From NCBI GenBank assembly GCA_022747635.1, contig JAKTNV010000005.1, positions 41,430,238-41,494,237 of the forward strand: 64,000 nucleotides of DNA. Reading direction: 5' to 3'. The stretch comes from Hetaerina americana (taxonomy: Eukaryota; Arthropoda; Insecta; Odonata; Calopterygidae). Each line of letters opens with the position of its first letter. Within the stretch, counting starts at the first letter, position 1. The position numbers and the translations under genes are program-made. The notes beneath the pieces are model-generated. The model had not been told where the DNA came from and did not search any database. It was given only the letters and a program-made list of their open reading frames with translations. Positions 12,801 to 25,000 of this stretch are shown here, one piece after another.

Positions 12801-14135
12801 CAACAAAACGATTACAGTCTCCTATATTGACATTGAAACTAGGAGAAACAGTTTGTTAATTCCTCGCCAAGATCCTTCAAATCGGTTAGAACTCTGTTTG
12901 TTTCAGTGTGACATTATAGCGTTCAGCGTGACCTTCTTGATGTTTGACAAATCCTGTTTCTAATAATTTACGTTGTGGATTTTACAGTTAGCTAAGCTTC
13001 ACTCTGTGCCAGTGTGTATCGAATGCAACTCACGTACTCAGATTTCATCCATTCATGGATTTCATCCCAGTCTGATTATCATTTAATCTACGTAATTTTG
13101 TCAATACGCTAGTATACAGGTACGTCGTGTTTTCTTAGTGGCTTAAACACTTCTCATCACTTAATGGGGGGAATTCGAATAGAAGAAATCGTTGTTTCGT
13201 TTTTGTTCCCTTTATGCTAATTGAGCCCACGTACTTGTTGTGATTATTCTATAGCCTTTTTCTTTTCTCCAAATGAAAAAATATGTACCCTCCATATAAT
13301 ATAGGTATGCATTATTTGAAATATTCTAGTCATTTTAAATTGCAGTCTCGAATCATATTTTAGTTCTAACGTGGTGGTGTAAGGAAATCATTTGGAGACG
13401 TAATCTACTCCTCTTTGCTTTTTTATCATCTATATTGGCTGTGACTGATTCAAGTCTTGAATGAATTGACATATATATCCATGAAAAAGCAGTCTTTTTT
13501 TAATGGCTAAGCTGCCAAATTGGTTTTATCGCGGTTAAAAACTCGAAAAAGGCAAATAAAGATAGAAAAATTGCTCAATTCCACAAGGCGGAAGTACTAG
13601 GCGCTTAAGTTAAATTTGAATATTCTTGTTATGTGTGTCCCATTTTTCTCTGCTAAGTTTCAAAGTTATGCTATCATGACGTAAGTTTGAGTGTGAGATT
13701 TAATTTGCGGTTTTTAATGGACTATTAATGATAGCAATTGACAATTCATCTATTTATCTAATGCTATTCCCATTTGGCCATGCACGGAGATATCATTTAG
13801 ATTCAAATAAAGATTATCATGGCTTAACCTTAGTGCTTAAGTGTTAACAATATGAGATTTTTAATATTTTGTCTGAAAAATTCTATTTTTCATCGCATAT
13901 TCTGCGGAAAAATCTTTTTCCAATACAAATGAAATTCATCTGGGTATTCTCTGGGAATAGTTACACCTTAACTATATCTTATTGAAACAACAATTGTCTT
14001 TGCATCTGTAATCCGAATTATTCGTTCAATTCTGCGCATTACCCTAGCATAATTTATTAACTTTCTTAATTGTTACAATGTATTAAATACGGCTTTTTGT
14101 ATTACGAGGCTCTCGTTGGTTCTCCGGTGAACTCA
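9841..14135. other. AT-rich non-coding DNA
   Basis: No gene is recognisable over about 4.3 kb. A CT-rich microsatellite-like stretch lies near 10480-10510 and a run of about ten G near 12211-12221. The short frames (about 66-107 codons) have no recognisable domains and no supporting exon structure. Confidence 0.65.
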
Positions 14136-14139
14136 AAAC

Positions 14140-15330
14140 TATGATCAAACTACTCGGCATAACAAATCCCCTCCTTATAATCCGGTTGAATATTTTATTT
14201 TCCGACTTGGTTCTTTATGGCTTCAAACCACCTCTCCTAAACCTCCAATCTGCATCAAGATCAGAGGCCGTGACACCCAATGTATGTGAAACATATTCCC
14301 GCGCTACCGTGAACGAAATTCGTGATCTCGGACCATGTCGGCGGCGGCGAGAGAAAACTCTGTTGAAGCATTCTACCTCCTGACGGCTCATGCAACCTAA
14401 ATCTGGCCGTTGTTTTACTAAACTTGGAAACACGCTGTTAAATGAAGGAGAAGAAGAAGGAATGGGAGCTTTCTTTCCTTCTAACGCGTGTTGTTCTGTT
14501 TTTCCCTTAAGAAACTGTACAAAAGGACTCGTCGTTATGTACTGCCTCTCGCTGCAGGAAGGGCCATCGGGAAAATGGGATTTTTCTCTTTCCATGACAA
14601 CGGGAGCCCTCTTAACTCCGGTGATGGGACTGTGAGATGAAAGGGGGACTCGAGGAGTGGGGAGAGACGGAGTTTGTGAGTGAGGAGAGCCCGGGCCGAA
14701 ATGTTTACAAGCAGATGATAAGATCGTCCCGTGACCGATGTGGAGGGAAGGAGCGAGCAAGGAGACGGTGTAGAGAAACGGGACACATTCTAGGAATGGG
14801 TGGGGGGATAGCACGGTGGGGGGTGGGGGCATTCCCAAACAGCCTTCTGACCCCCTTCTCCCTCTGACCACCAGCCCTCTCCCGCCAACCCGCCGGAGGA
14901 AGATCCTCTCCAGCCAATAAATTAGGCGTCGCCAGCATAAGAAGTCTCAGTAGGTATTCCATTAGGGCAAGGACACTTGGGAGATGGAGTGAGTATTCTA
15001 GGACTTCCTACTCTTCTGAGTATATATTCTTTTTCATTGAACGGCTTTCTGTCCTCTTCTCCATCTCTTCCAGAAGCAGTAGGCTTCCGTTCGTCTCGTA
15101 CACCCCTACCTTATTCCTCTTTCTCTGTTTATATGCTTCAATGGATGCTCTCCCACTGTCATTTACCTGCCGCCTCAAAGCTCCATCTGCCTCATTTTCC
15201 CCCACCCCACTTTTTCATTCCAAACATTCTTCATAGTTCAAAATTTGAAATTCGAATTTCGTGTTCTCCTTTCTGTGAGAAAATCTTAAGAGCTCATTCT
15301 TTCTCGTGGTTATTGTTCACTCGAGGCATT
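14140..15330. other. Purine-to-pyrimidine GC-rich patch with a long minus-strand frame
   Basis: The plus strand is purine-rich from about 14440 to 14860 and pyrimidine-rich from about 14840 to 15250. On the minus strand a frame is open from an ATG at 14832 to a stop at 14215 (205 codons). Its first half is Pro/Ser/Leu-rich as the composition dictates. Its last 60 residues are more balanced and include an Arg cluster, but I recognise no domain. Gene status is unsupported. Confidence 0.4.
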
Positions 15331-15569
15331 TGATACAACAGTAAGCTAAGGTTATCTACTTTATTGTTGTGCGCGCATTTACCTGTCCTATTCACAAATA
15401 CGGCTCTCGTTCTTTGGGATTTTTTAAATTTAAAAGTTCTTCACTTGGATTATAAACTTTGAATGTTTTACGCATACTATTGTTCCCATTTTAATCAATT
15501 GCATTATTTACGTGCATAAAAGTTTGCATGCGTGTGATATGTTAATCGAGTATCGTAGCCTAAAAAATA

Positions 15570-15602
15570 CGAGGGTCATCCGGAAAGTAGTACCCGTTCG
15601 TG
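15570..15602 (+). repeat. Left terminal inverted repeat of the mariner element
   Basis: These 33 bp are the exact reverse complement of 16290-16322, and the match ends at the next base. A TA dinucleotide lies immediately outside. In transposase orientation this is the 3' end, about 70 bp downstream of the stop codon. Confidence 0.95.
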
Positions 15603-15671
15603 AAATAAAGACACAAAAGTAAATATTAACAAACATAAAAAATTTTATTTGAAAGAGGATACTTTAAACTA

Positions 15672-16161
15672 CTTCTCAACATAATCTCCAAGCAAATTAA
15701 GGCATTTGTCATAACGTGTGACAAGTTTCTGTATTCCTGCTGCATAGTCCTTCGCCGCCAGCTCATTGAGATACGCGAGGGACCCATCTTGCACAAATTT
15801 TTGCATAATGCAGATGGTGTTTAACAATTTCATGAACAATTGTTCGAGAAACATTGGGAAAATGCTCACAGATGTCATCAATTGTGACGCGCCGATCGTT
15901 CCTCACGAATTCGTCAACTGAGCTCACCAGTTGGTCTGTAATGACAGACGGTCTCTCCGAACGCTCATCGTCGTGTGTGTTCCCCCTCCCCATGTTGAAG
16001 TTGCGACACCACCGCCGAACAGACGACTCGTCCATTACATTGTCTCCATACACCTCCTTTAATTGGCGATGAATATCACATGGGCGAACGTTTCTTGCAT
16101 TGAGGAATTTAATCACTGCCCTCACTTCACAACTGGCGGCGTTCTCAATTTTTTTAAACAT
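15672..16161 (-). pseudogene. Mariner transposase remnant (N- and C-termini, catalytic core deleted)
   Basis: An intact transposase would cut and paste the element between its terminal repeats in the nucleus. Translation starts best at the ATG at 16161 (MFKKIENAASCEVRAVIKFL); the same frame is open three codons upstream, but from TTG. About 129 residues follow, covering the paired helix-turn-helix DNA-binding region, with the family-typical SSVRRWCRNF, DDERSERPSVI and FPNVSRTIVHEIV and ending at ICARWVPR near 15775. The frame then shifts and reads YLNELAAKDYAAGIQKLV and RYDKCLNLLGDYVEK to a stop at 15669-15671, the usual mariner C-terminus. About 180 residues carrying all three catalytic aspartates are missing. 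In the N-terminal frame the protein ends two or three residues after the junction (stop at 15763-15765), so a truncated DNA-binding protein could be made, but no product is shown. Confidence 0.93.
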
Positions 16162-16289
16162 TGTAAACAATCACAGAAACAACACAGGCAATGCTAGCGT
16201 CACGCAACTTGGCTCAGAGAAGGCAGACAAGCCACTGAAGCTATCTGACCTCGTCCAGCGGCTACTCGCGTCGTCAGCACTTCATGCGG

Positions 16290-16322
16290 CACGAACGGGT
16301 ACTACTTTCCGGATGACCCTCG
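16290..16322 (-). repeat. Right terminal inverted repeat of the mariner element
   Basis: Exact 33-bp reverse complement of the left end, followed by the TA target duplication at 16323-16324. It lies upstream of the transposase start with about 128 bp between, a normal mariner 5' leader length. Confidence 0.95.
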
Positions 16323-16324
16323 TA

Positions 16325-18845
16325 CAACGTGATAGTTTTCGAAGCATTTGAGAGAGGAAGCGTTCTCATGAATATCTTTTGCCTGGTTCCAATTAGTTCA
16401 ATGTACATTGTAGCAAGCTGATTAAATAGCTAAAAATAAGCGGAATGTTTTTTCAAGGGTTTTTGGTTTCAGTGCAATTTCCTGCTTACGTTGATCTTTG
16501 CAGCTCTTTCATCTTCACGCTTAATAATAATCCGGGATCACTGATACAGTAAACATTTTAATTAATGCCATCTTCATTAAGTTTTCCCGGATATTTTATG
16601 GAAGGGGAATTCACTTGACGTTAGAAAAATTGGTTCGACTGGGTTCAGGAGGGTCCCGCGTTTATTGGATAGCCCCAATTTTGGGGCTAAGCTCTAAGGT
16701 TTTGTGGACACTATGATGACATGAGAATCAGTAGGAGGCATAGAGAAAGTTATTGCCCTCTCTTGTTTCAATGTGATAATTACACATGTTATTGGGCTTA
16801 TGTTGAGGATATCTAGATCGATACTTATCCAAACCAACGTTTTGTGTTTTTTAATGTTTTTATAGGACAACTCTGTTGTTGGATGTTTTTTCTTCCAATT
16901 TTTATGCTGAATCATAGATTTGTTTAATATCAGATTGAATTAAATTAAAGTCGGTCACGGAGGACATATCTGTGGGGTAACACAAATTTGATGATGCCAA
17001 CTTTACCGCTATAGCTGAGTAAATTCGTTCCTATCTGTCTGTAATTTACTTCAGATGTGCGTATGTGGGTGCCTATAGAATGGATGCAATAACCTTAAAT
17101 TTTCCCTAATTGAGGGTAGGTTTTTCATAAAATTCAAGATCTTCAATTATTTCTCGAAAATGTCTAAATGTTCTCGTAGGAGAAATCTTATGGGAGGCCA
17201 TAATTTATGTAGGGATAAAGATATCTGATAGAGTTCTTGGAATCCATAAATAAATTTCTTGAAGGTCGTTTTCTACCTTAAAAATGTTTCGGATCTGGGA
17301 AAGGGAGCACGGTGGTCTTTCATTCGTCCACAAACAGGGGAACAGAGAGAGTGTGTCTTATAATTGGTTCGAAAAGACAGGAAGAGACTGATGTGAAACT
17401 GGCTAGAGTGTGGTGGATGCTAGGAGAAAGAGTAGTGGGGGGACCAAAAAAGCCGTGATGGATGACCGAAAGCATTTAGAGATGAACGATTAGGGGAAGA
17501 GATGCTGGGGTATTCTTTGACGGAAAGGGGGAAAACCTCCTTTTAATATTATCCTCCTCTTTGCTTCACCTCTCCGTTTTCCACTCCTTCCAACTTTATA
17601 ATTTTATCCCAGTCTCTCTTATCTGTCACTTCCATTTTCTCTGCCGTCGTCGCTCGTTTTCCGATGTGTTGTCTGGCTTTGAAATAGCCAGCCTGGGTGG
17701 GTGGGTGAGGCCATGAAAACTCCTGGTTTGTTTTAGGTAGCGATGAGGTCAACCTAATGATGTTCTATAACAGTGAAATGTTATATTTCCTGAGGCCGTA
17801 AAACACTAAATTTCATTGCATTTATTCATTTGGATGATAATGGACAACTAGTAGTTAAGTTCCGATTTTTTACTGTGTTTAACGTTACTCTCACATGGAA
17901 TTCGTACGTTTCTTCTTAAAATAAAGCCTCACAATGAAGCATGTGAAATGATAAACGTGAAGTAAATATGCAGGAAAGCATTATGAAAAATGGTACAATG
18001 TGGGATTGGAGTGCGAAACCTCGTTTCAGTGAAGTAAGTCAAGATGCAGTGAGAAGATCGATACTGTTGCGCTTCAGTTGGTGAAATAAAGCCGATAAAG
18101 TAAAAAAATAACGTTGTAATATGGTACCCGACAAGTTTTACAAAGCAGTTTGCTACTTCGCATCTGCAATCATGCTAAAATATGCAATGGTTTTGTGCAT
18201 ATTTTCCCACCGACGCTGATGTGTATTGATATGTTCATACAAGAAATTATTGTGTTGTGCTTACTTAAGTGCTTACTAAGTTGCTTCCTTGAAAACCCAA
18301 CGTAGGGGCTATTACGACAGCATTGCTTCTAAGTAGTGGAGTGAAAGTACTTGATGTTGATTTCTTACGAGTTGCGATTTTGTTTTACACATTCTTTCTC
18401 CTAGACAACTGGACTGAAAAGTAAACTCACAAAAATTTTCGTTGCCATTTAGTTGCTGTAAAAACTTAGGTAATATTTAGAAAGAGATTATTAAGTAAAT
18501 ATATTGGTTTAGATAAAGATTGCAACTAATATGAAGCTGATTTTAATGATGGAAGTTATACCAATGCACTTGAGTTTCAACATTAATTTTTTTGGTAAGA
18601 AAAACTTGAGCTAGAAATGTACCAAAAAGTTGGATGTGAGTCAGCTTAAAATTTTATGATATTAAAAATAAAACTCTTCTGAGTGTGTAATATTTTTTTT
18701 CTTCACTTCCGGTAACTTGTGCGGATAGTTAGTGTGTCATTATCACCTTACTTATACTGTACGCGCCTCTGATTATATGCTACGGAATGAGACCAAAATA
18801 TGGTTATAGGTGTGCTCACTAAAATGTAGCGTGGCATATGGGATG
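16325..18845. other. Non-coding spacer
   Basis: Mostly AT-rich. A short near-perfect palindrome (TAGCCCCAA, two bases, TTGGGGCTA) lies at 16670-16689. Purine-rich sequence at 17280-17520 is followed by a pyrimidine-rich stretch at 17540-17650. No gene, RNA or transposon is recognised. Confidence 0.6.
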
Positions 18846-18849
18846 AATT

Positions 18850-19830
18850 CCTAAAGAAGTTTGCCGCGCGTGGCCATCATTACCGCCGATATGGTGGAAT
18901 GGACGGCTATCAGAGTGTAGGTGGATGGAAGGAAGACGGAAAGAGTTGATGAATTGTTCGTCTGGGGTTGGGCGAGTGTGGGTAAAATGGGACGAGGGGA
19001 TGATGATCCGGGAGTCCTGAAAATGGTGGCGGGAAAGAGAGAGAGGAGTGCTCGGGAAAGGATGCGGTGATGGGCGGAGGAAGAGTTTAGAGCAGGATGA
19101 GGAGTTAAGAGGGTGGGGAATTCAGGGCGTGTGGCTAGGGGCGTTGCTATTGAGGGAGGCGGGGGTGATGCAAGTTGGAGGGCGAAAAGGATAATGCGCG
19201 CGATGGGTAGGGTAGGGGTCAATTTTGGCCCTTTGAGGAATGAGCTTTTTGTGGGGAAAATGGGGGAGAGCGGGTTAAAGAAGACGATGGTCGAATTGAG
19301 AGAAGTGAGGTCGAAGGGTGAGGGAAGGATTCCGATAGCTCTTTTGGGGATTCCATGTGTTCCGGGAAGGTGGCTGGGGGCGGAGTGGCGGGAGAAGGGG
19401 GTGAAATGGGGGGATGGATGATAGAAAGGAGGATGTTGGATGCTCGGAGGGTATGGCGATGAATGGACAGGGGTAGGTGTGGGGTTGGGGGACGGCAAGG
19501 GGTGGTGATCTTGGCCCACGGAGCAGAACGGGCTGTGTAATGTCTTTCAGGGGTGAGTCATCTACCGCTCCCGAAAAAGGGGTGGTTTTCTCCGGCGTCT
19601 CTTTTCTTCCCCCGGTGTGATGTACTGTGAGATCTTATATTCGTTCCCCTTTTCTCTGCCGGGCCCAAAGGATTGGCTAACTCCCCAGCGCCCTCTCCAA
19701 CCCTACCTCTCTTCCTGTCCGCCTCCTACACTTCCCTCGGTCGCTTCTGCGTCGTTCTTATATTTCTTCTCTCACTCTCTCTGCCCGTCCTCCTCTTGGT
19801 CGGGTGGCTGAAATGAGCGAGTGCTCTAGC
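18850..19830. other. Purine-to-pyrimidine GC-rich patch
   Basis: The plus strand is strongly purine-rich with many GGGG and GAGG runs at 18850-19430, then pyrimidine-rich at 19600-19830. The minus-strand frame through the first part (down to 18851) is open for over 200 codons, but it is Pro/Ser/Thr low-complexity and has no ATG until near its end, so it is not a credible gene. Confidence 0.6.
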
Positions 19831-21848
19831 TGATTTTTTTCCTCTTCTCTTTTATTCCACCAATGAAACGCCTTTTACTCCCCACCGATTGAACCGTTGA
19901 GATATGTCTTCCCTTTCATCCGACTCTCCCTTTGAACTACGATAATGCGCAGATTCTGGCAAGGGGAGAGACAGAAAGAGAGCAGTCGGCAGGAGTAAAT
20001 GTCTGGGCATGTCTATTGAGGAAAAGGGACTTCATCCGTGAGGGTTTCCTCATCGGCAAAGCAATCGAATTTCCCACACGCAAAATAATGTTTTTACGAG
20101 GTTTATCCTTTATCAAATTATGGTACATTTTAGTGAGTTACAAAATTTCTTTAAAACCTAATTGGATGGACGGGAGTTGTGAGCAATCATTTTGTAGGCC
20201 ATGAAAAAATTGATTGTGGAATAATACAGCACTATTACTCCAGTGCTATTATAATAGAAATTTGAAGAAATGAGTGAAAGATATTGAACTAAAGTTCATC
20301 GATCACGCAATAAAATAGTATTTATCAGGAGCATACATATATGACGCCTTTCATATTCAGAAGTACTGTTACACCGTTAAACATGGTTGCAATCGATTTC
20401 CATCTGTGTGTTATGAATTGACCGCTTTGTGTGTACATGAAATTTCTCATTTGGCATCCCAGAGGTTTAAGTTCGTCTTCTCAAGTAACCACTGCGGGAT
20501 GAGAGTAAAATTGTTATAAAGTGTTCGTGTCACACTTAACTAAGAGGGGGAACATCTGTTTTTGCTCTTTTCATTCTTCACGCTACCATATTTCTTGATT
20601 CTGTGTGGTCATTAATAGCCAAACCTTTTCAGGTGCACTGCACACAACGATATCGTACTCGACTGTTTTTGTTTAGCAAAGAAATTACATTTTATCTTCC
20701 GTATTTCCGTGTTCCGCCATTACCCAATTTCATTCTCTAATGTGGAATCAATAAGCAGTGCCCCTAAAAATGCCCTTGATAGTGATAGCTGCCTTGAATT
20801 ATGATTATAGATGCATCTTAATTCCCGAATCGTATGAAATAAACTATTGGCCGAGCACCATCAGGACATTTTATTCATACTTTTGTGACATAGGTGAGCG
20901 CAGTGTTCGTCAACGGTAAAAACTTCGTTGACTCGCACTACAGCTTCTAAGCTGGAGGAACCAAGTCCCGTTGCTTCTTTAAAGGGTGAATTTTATTAAT
21001 TTTATTTTCAATCGTGCCATTTGCACAATTGTGTGAGTTTACCTAATGGCAACCCCTAATTCTCTTGTCATTAATGAACAATCAGTTTGACAGTTTATCG
21101 AAAATACGATGAGAAGCATGAAAAACTTGGAATAAGGTAGAAAAAAATACATGGGAAATCCTATATGGAGGCCAGCCAAACTCAGCAGAAGTACGGGAAA
21201 AGTAAATGATGCCTCTCCCCATACATACACCTCGTCTGGGAAAGATAATGATGTCATGGTGTCTCTCGAGGTTGCCAACTCGATCTTTGAACACCCATCC
21301 TATCGTGTGAGTCTTCCTCCTGCGATATCTCGAATGGCATTATCTATGAGTTCACTTCCGATTATAAATACACCCACGACCACGAAAAATAGGTACAAGT
21401 TGCACGCTTTAATTTTTCCCTGTTATATACCAATATGCAATCTGTATTTATTTGTTTATTTTTATTTATTTATATACACCCTGCAAGCCACTTCCAGGGT
21501 GTGTGGAATCATATTTAAAGAGAATCATAATTAATTTTGGTTACCTAAATGCTTCTGTAATTTATGGTAGTAATAACAATTGGCAAACTGATTTTTTGTA
21601 CTAGTAAACCTGGATTGTATTTACTTTTCAATATATTTTATGCTCACGAATGTAAGAACGCGAAATTAATATTATGTCAATTATTACTAATAACTTCGCT
21701 ACTAATAATTTGGAATTTCTTTCCCTTCTTAAAAAAAAATTTCTTAAGCCGAGCTTTAATATATCCTAATTTCTAGCGCTTCCCTATCCGCTTACTCTCA
21801 TCCAAATGCTCTCAAACACGTCGGAAATGATAAAATGAGTGGTGTAAC
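19831..21848. other. AT-rich non-coding DNA
   Basis: No recognisable gene, RNA or repeat. The frames here (90 codons at 19932-20204, 127 codons at 21151-21534) are overlapped by antisense frames and contain no known domain. Confidence 0.6.
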
Positions 21849-21860
21849 TTAAGGTAGTTG
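21849..21860 (+). repeat. Left 12-bp direct repeat flanking the hairpin insert
   Basis: TTAAGGTAGTTG here recurs exactly at 22021-22032, on either side of a 160-bp segment dominated by a long inverted repeat. This is consistent with a target-site duplication. Confidence 0.6.
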
Positions 21861-22020
21861 ATATATTCTATTGTTTCAGGCTTCACTTCGTGGAAGTATT
21901 CAATATCCATACTAAAAAGAAAGACTCGTACTTTTCCACAGATTTTATTATACGGTACAACGCGTTTCACCGTTTATAAAATCTGTGGAAAAGTAAGAGT
22001 CTTTCTTTTTAGTATGAATG
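21861..22020 (-). mobile_element. 160-bp hairpin-bearing insertion, possibly a 5'-truncated Penelope-like element
   Basis: Seen: a 40-bp inverted repeat (21908-21947 and 21977-22016, one mismatch) inside a segment bounded by an exact 12-bp direct repeat. Read on the minus strand, the order is a GAAACGCGTTGTACC segment, an AATAAA-like stretch, TCTGTGGAAAAGT, then an AGTCTTTC...TAGTATGG tail. From memory this layout resembles the 3' regions of Penelope-like retroelements, whose copies are often 5'-truncated with an inverted fragment. No reverse transcriptase or GIY-YIG coding remains. A foldback MITE is an alternative. The inverted repeat is certain; the element class is inference. Confidence 0.5.
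21908..22016. repeat. 40-bp inverted repeat with 29-bp loop
   Basis: The arms 21908-21947 and 21977-22016 are reverse complements at 39 of 40 positions. The 29-bp loop contains a further ACGGT/ACCGT pair, so the whole can fold into one long hairpin. It is too perfect over 40 bp for a typical animal microRNA precursor; a transposon-derived inverted duplication is more likely. Confidence 0.95.
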
Positions 22021-22032
22021 TTAAGGTAGTTG

Positions 22033-25000
22033 TTTATCCCCAAATGCCTTGTGATAGACCTCCTTTCCGAACTTCAAGCCCTCTTCGTCTTATTGCATAC
22101 GATGACCTTCTTCCTTACTCACCTCGGTTCTCCCAGATTGCTGGGTAACCCGTTATGGATAAGGAGTATTGTATTGCTGGGAGACAGGAGGCACTAAAAA
22201 TATTGTGCTTCACATCTGATCTGACTCACTAATGAGTCTCAAACAGTCATCTCCATTGCTGCTAAATTGGTGGTGGCGCAATTGCATTGGTAACGGAAGG
22301 TTTATTTTTTTAAGTTTTAGAGAGACAGCAAAGGAATGGTGATTTATAGAGAGATACAGCCTCATATGGAGGTGGGTTTAGGTTTAAAGTTTAGACCGGA
22401 ATACACTTCAAATGCATGCTACCCGCTATAGTAACGGTGATGCTTATCGGAAACTATATTACATTCCATATTATCGGTTGGGCAAGCGCGGTGTAAGATC
22501 ATTCAAATGAAAATACCTCCACATTATAATATCTCCTGATATTCATCGTATTTTACCGGAGGTGCTTCATTGGGATGCACCTCGGTCCCACGATGATTAT
22601 TTAGGAGGGTGAACATGTGGATAAGAGCTATATGAAAGTGTTTAGAATCATTGTTGGAAACTTAAATGATAACATTCTTGAACATTATTGTTTCCAATCT
22701 GTAGTAGCAATTTGATTCGGTAGCGTATATTTTTTTAAGTCAAACCGGCAAGCAGGAAAGCTTCATTATTTGGAAGAACTCAAGAAAACTTACTCAGGTT
22801 AATGTGAAAGGTTACTTGAAAATAGTTCTAATTCGCTGTTTATAGTAAAATAAAATTGTTTGTATGAAATACACGCCGTGTTGGTGTGTGGGTAAAGATT
22901 TCATTGATCCAACTAAATAAGCAGTGATAGTACTCTCCATTCTATCTTCTCGAAGCAGCTATTCACGATTTTAGCAGATTTTGGGTCAACTTTAGCTAAT
23001 TCCTTAATTATAATATTCTCCCAAGGATCCCTGTTACATTTCTTCTAGTCCAAATGTGCCCTAGCAAATGCAAAAAAGACCCTTCTCCTCGGGTTTTTCA
23101 TTATATTGCCGTTCAAGCCGTATGCTGGAGCCAAGATTCTTAAAAGTGGACCCACACATTCTGCAGTGTGTGTTCCACAAAAGGTTGGAGGTACTCCCAA
23201 GCACCTACTTAACTTGTTCCGAGTTACTTAGTAGAGTCGCCACTTGAGAACGAATTGGATATGTTCCAGTAGCTCATTCGTATGTCAACTTGTTTTTAAA
23301 TCAAATTAATTTCAAACTCCAATGTAAAAAGGCTTCATGTGACTCGGTTCTCTTGGATGATGGTACATAGTGAAGTAAATCTGTGAAATAAATTTCTCAG
23401 ATACGTAGTTTCTGTTGACGTTTATAGCTCGACGAGTGAGTTTCTTATCATTTACTCTTTATAGGGGAAGAGGTATATAAGGCATTTAAATCGTGGGTGG
23501 TTTCCTTAAAATATATTGACTTACGGGGAATATCACCTGAGGAATAATTCTGATGGACTTTTTTATATTTGAGCTGTCGAATGAACCGAGAGTATAATGT
23601 CTTATGATGTTTTGTACATTGTTCTTTATAAATTTTCTACATATTTGGAAAGAACACTCAAGGAAAAGCCACTAAAATTATTTAAACATACATATTAGTT
23701 TGCTAACTGCCCTGCAAGTCTGGAAGTCTATAGGAATTTTAGTATGTTTTACGAAACGATTTATGATTTATTTTTGTGATTGGGAAATTTCTTTTATTTA
23801 CCGTGAAAAGACCATAGCTTACGCTAAAACCATATAAATATACAGGATTAAAATAAAGATAAGTGCTTTGCGAATCAGTTGCTATAAGTTTTACAGTTTT
23901 TTGGGGAGAAAAAAATCTCTTCTCACGTTCAACACGACATTCATCAAAAGGATCGACTTGGCACAGACTCAACTCAATCTTCCTGAAGGGTTCAGATCTC
24001 CGTTTCAAGTGGCACCTTGTACCTTATGGCTGCATGACATATAATCCGCTCATTAAATGCAATTGTTCTTTAAATATTTAAAAACCTACTGAATATATGA
24101 GAGAGTGTATTACAAAAGTAATCCATTATTCGCTATTATCTATATGGGATGTCCTCTCTGTTTTGAAGTGCGTCATTGTGATATAAGAAGGTAATATTTC
24201 CATTAACAAACATTTCAGTTAGTATAATATTTAAAAGGAATATTTTACTTAGTATAATTTTACACTGCAAATAACACACATTAACAATACAGTCATACCT
24301 ATCTTTCTTCGTACGAGTTCATTGTCTTAATTCTATTGAGTTTATTCAACAATGAAGGATTTTGGATTGATAAGTTGGATATCTGGGCGTTTGTAACAAG
24401 GATTCAAGTAAGATTTTGAAACAAGCATCTATGGATTCTCGTTACCCCTGATAATAGGGGTGAAATTGTTGATAGCTCATGCAGTAAGTCAAGGTTTAAG
24501 GAAGCAGTTTAACTTCCTAATATTTTGGTAGGTAATAATAATATCGAAAAATTAATAAATCCAATTCATCTCAGATGTGACCATTTATGCCCGTTGTATT
24601 GTTTTATTTTTGGCTCACAAACATCCTTCTGGTGGAGGGTCACCAAATGCCTTTCATTTCCTCCCAAGTCATCACCTTAAATCCTTGTATTTCAGCTACC
24701 TTAATTGAGCAAATTCGATCTCTTTTCAAGGTTTGCCTAACAGTCTCGTAGTCTTTCGTCATAAAGCATGACTGAAGACCTCAATGATGGTTGATTCCAG
24801 CGCTTTCCCGCGACTAGATTGCGAATTTACGACTTCGCTTCGATGAGCCATTAAATCTCATGCTTGGGGGTCACGCACGAATGGTCAGTCCGCCCCACCC
24901 GGCCTCGTCCCTTTCCCTTACACTCGGGTTCCACCCTGCAATTCGCCTTCCCTATCCGCGTTTTCCTCACAGTCCTCGTTTCCGCTACCCTCCAATTTTT

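Larger units (their letters stand above)
15570..16322 (-). mobile_element. Internally deleted mariner element (753 bp)
   Basis: Both ends carry the same 33-bp inverted repeat without mismatch, starting CGAGGGTCATCCGG at the left end and ending with its complement at the right. The element is flanked by TA at 15568-15569 and 16323-16324, the canonical Tc1/mariner target-site duplication. Inside, on the minus strand, are the N-terminus and the last 35 or so residues of a mariner transposase, but not the catalytic core. Full-length mariners are about 1.3 kb, so about 0.54 kb has been lost internally. It cannot make its own transposase but could be moved by one from an intact relative. Perfect terminal repeats suggest fairly recent activity. 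I do not assign a subfamily. Confidence 0.95.

Noticed and set aside
15854..16072. 72-codon plus-strand frame inside the mariner element
   Set aside because: Antisense shadow of the transposase remnant.
18851..19519. 222-codon minus-strand frame
   Set aside because: Opens with GTG and has no ATG until near its end; Pro/Ser/Thr low-complexity translation of a purine/pyrimidine-biased patch.
21908..22016. MicroRNA precursor
   Set aside because: A 40-bp stem with one mismatch in a likely transposon insertion is too perfect and too long for a typical animal microRNA hairpin.
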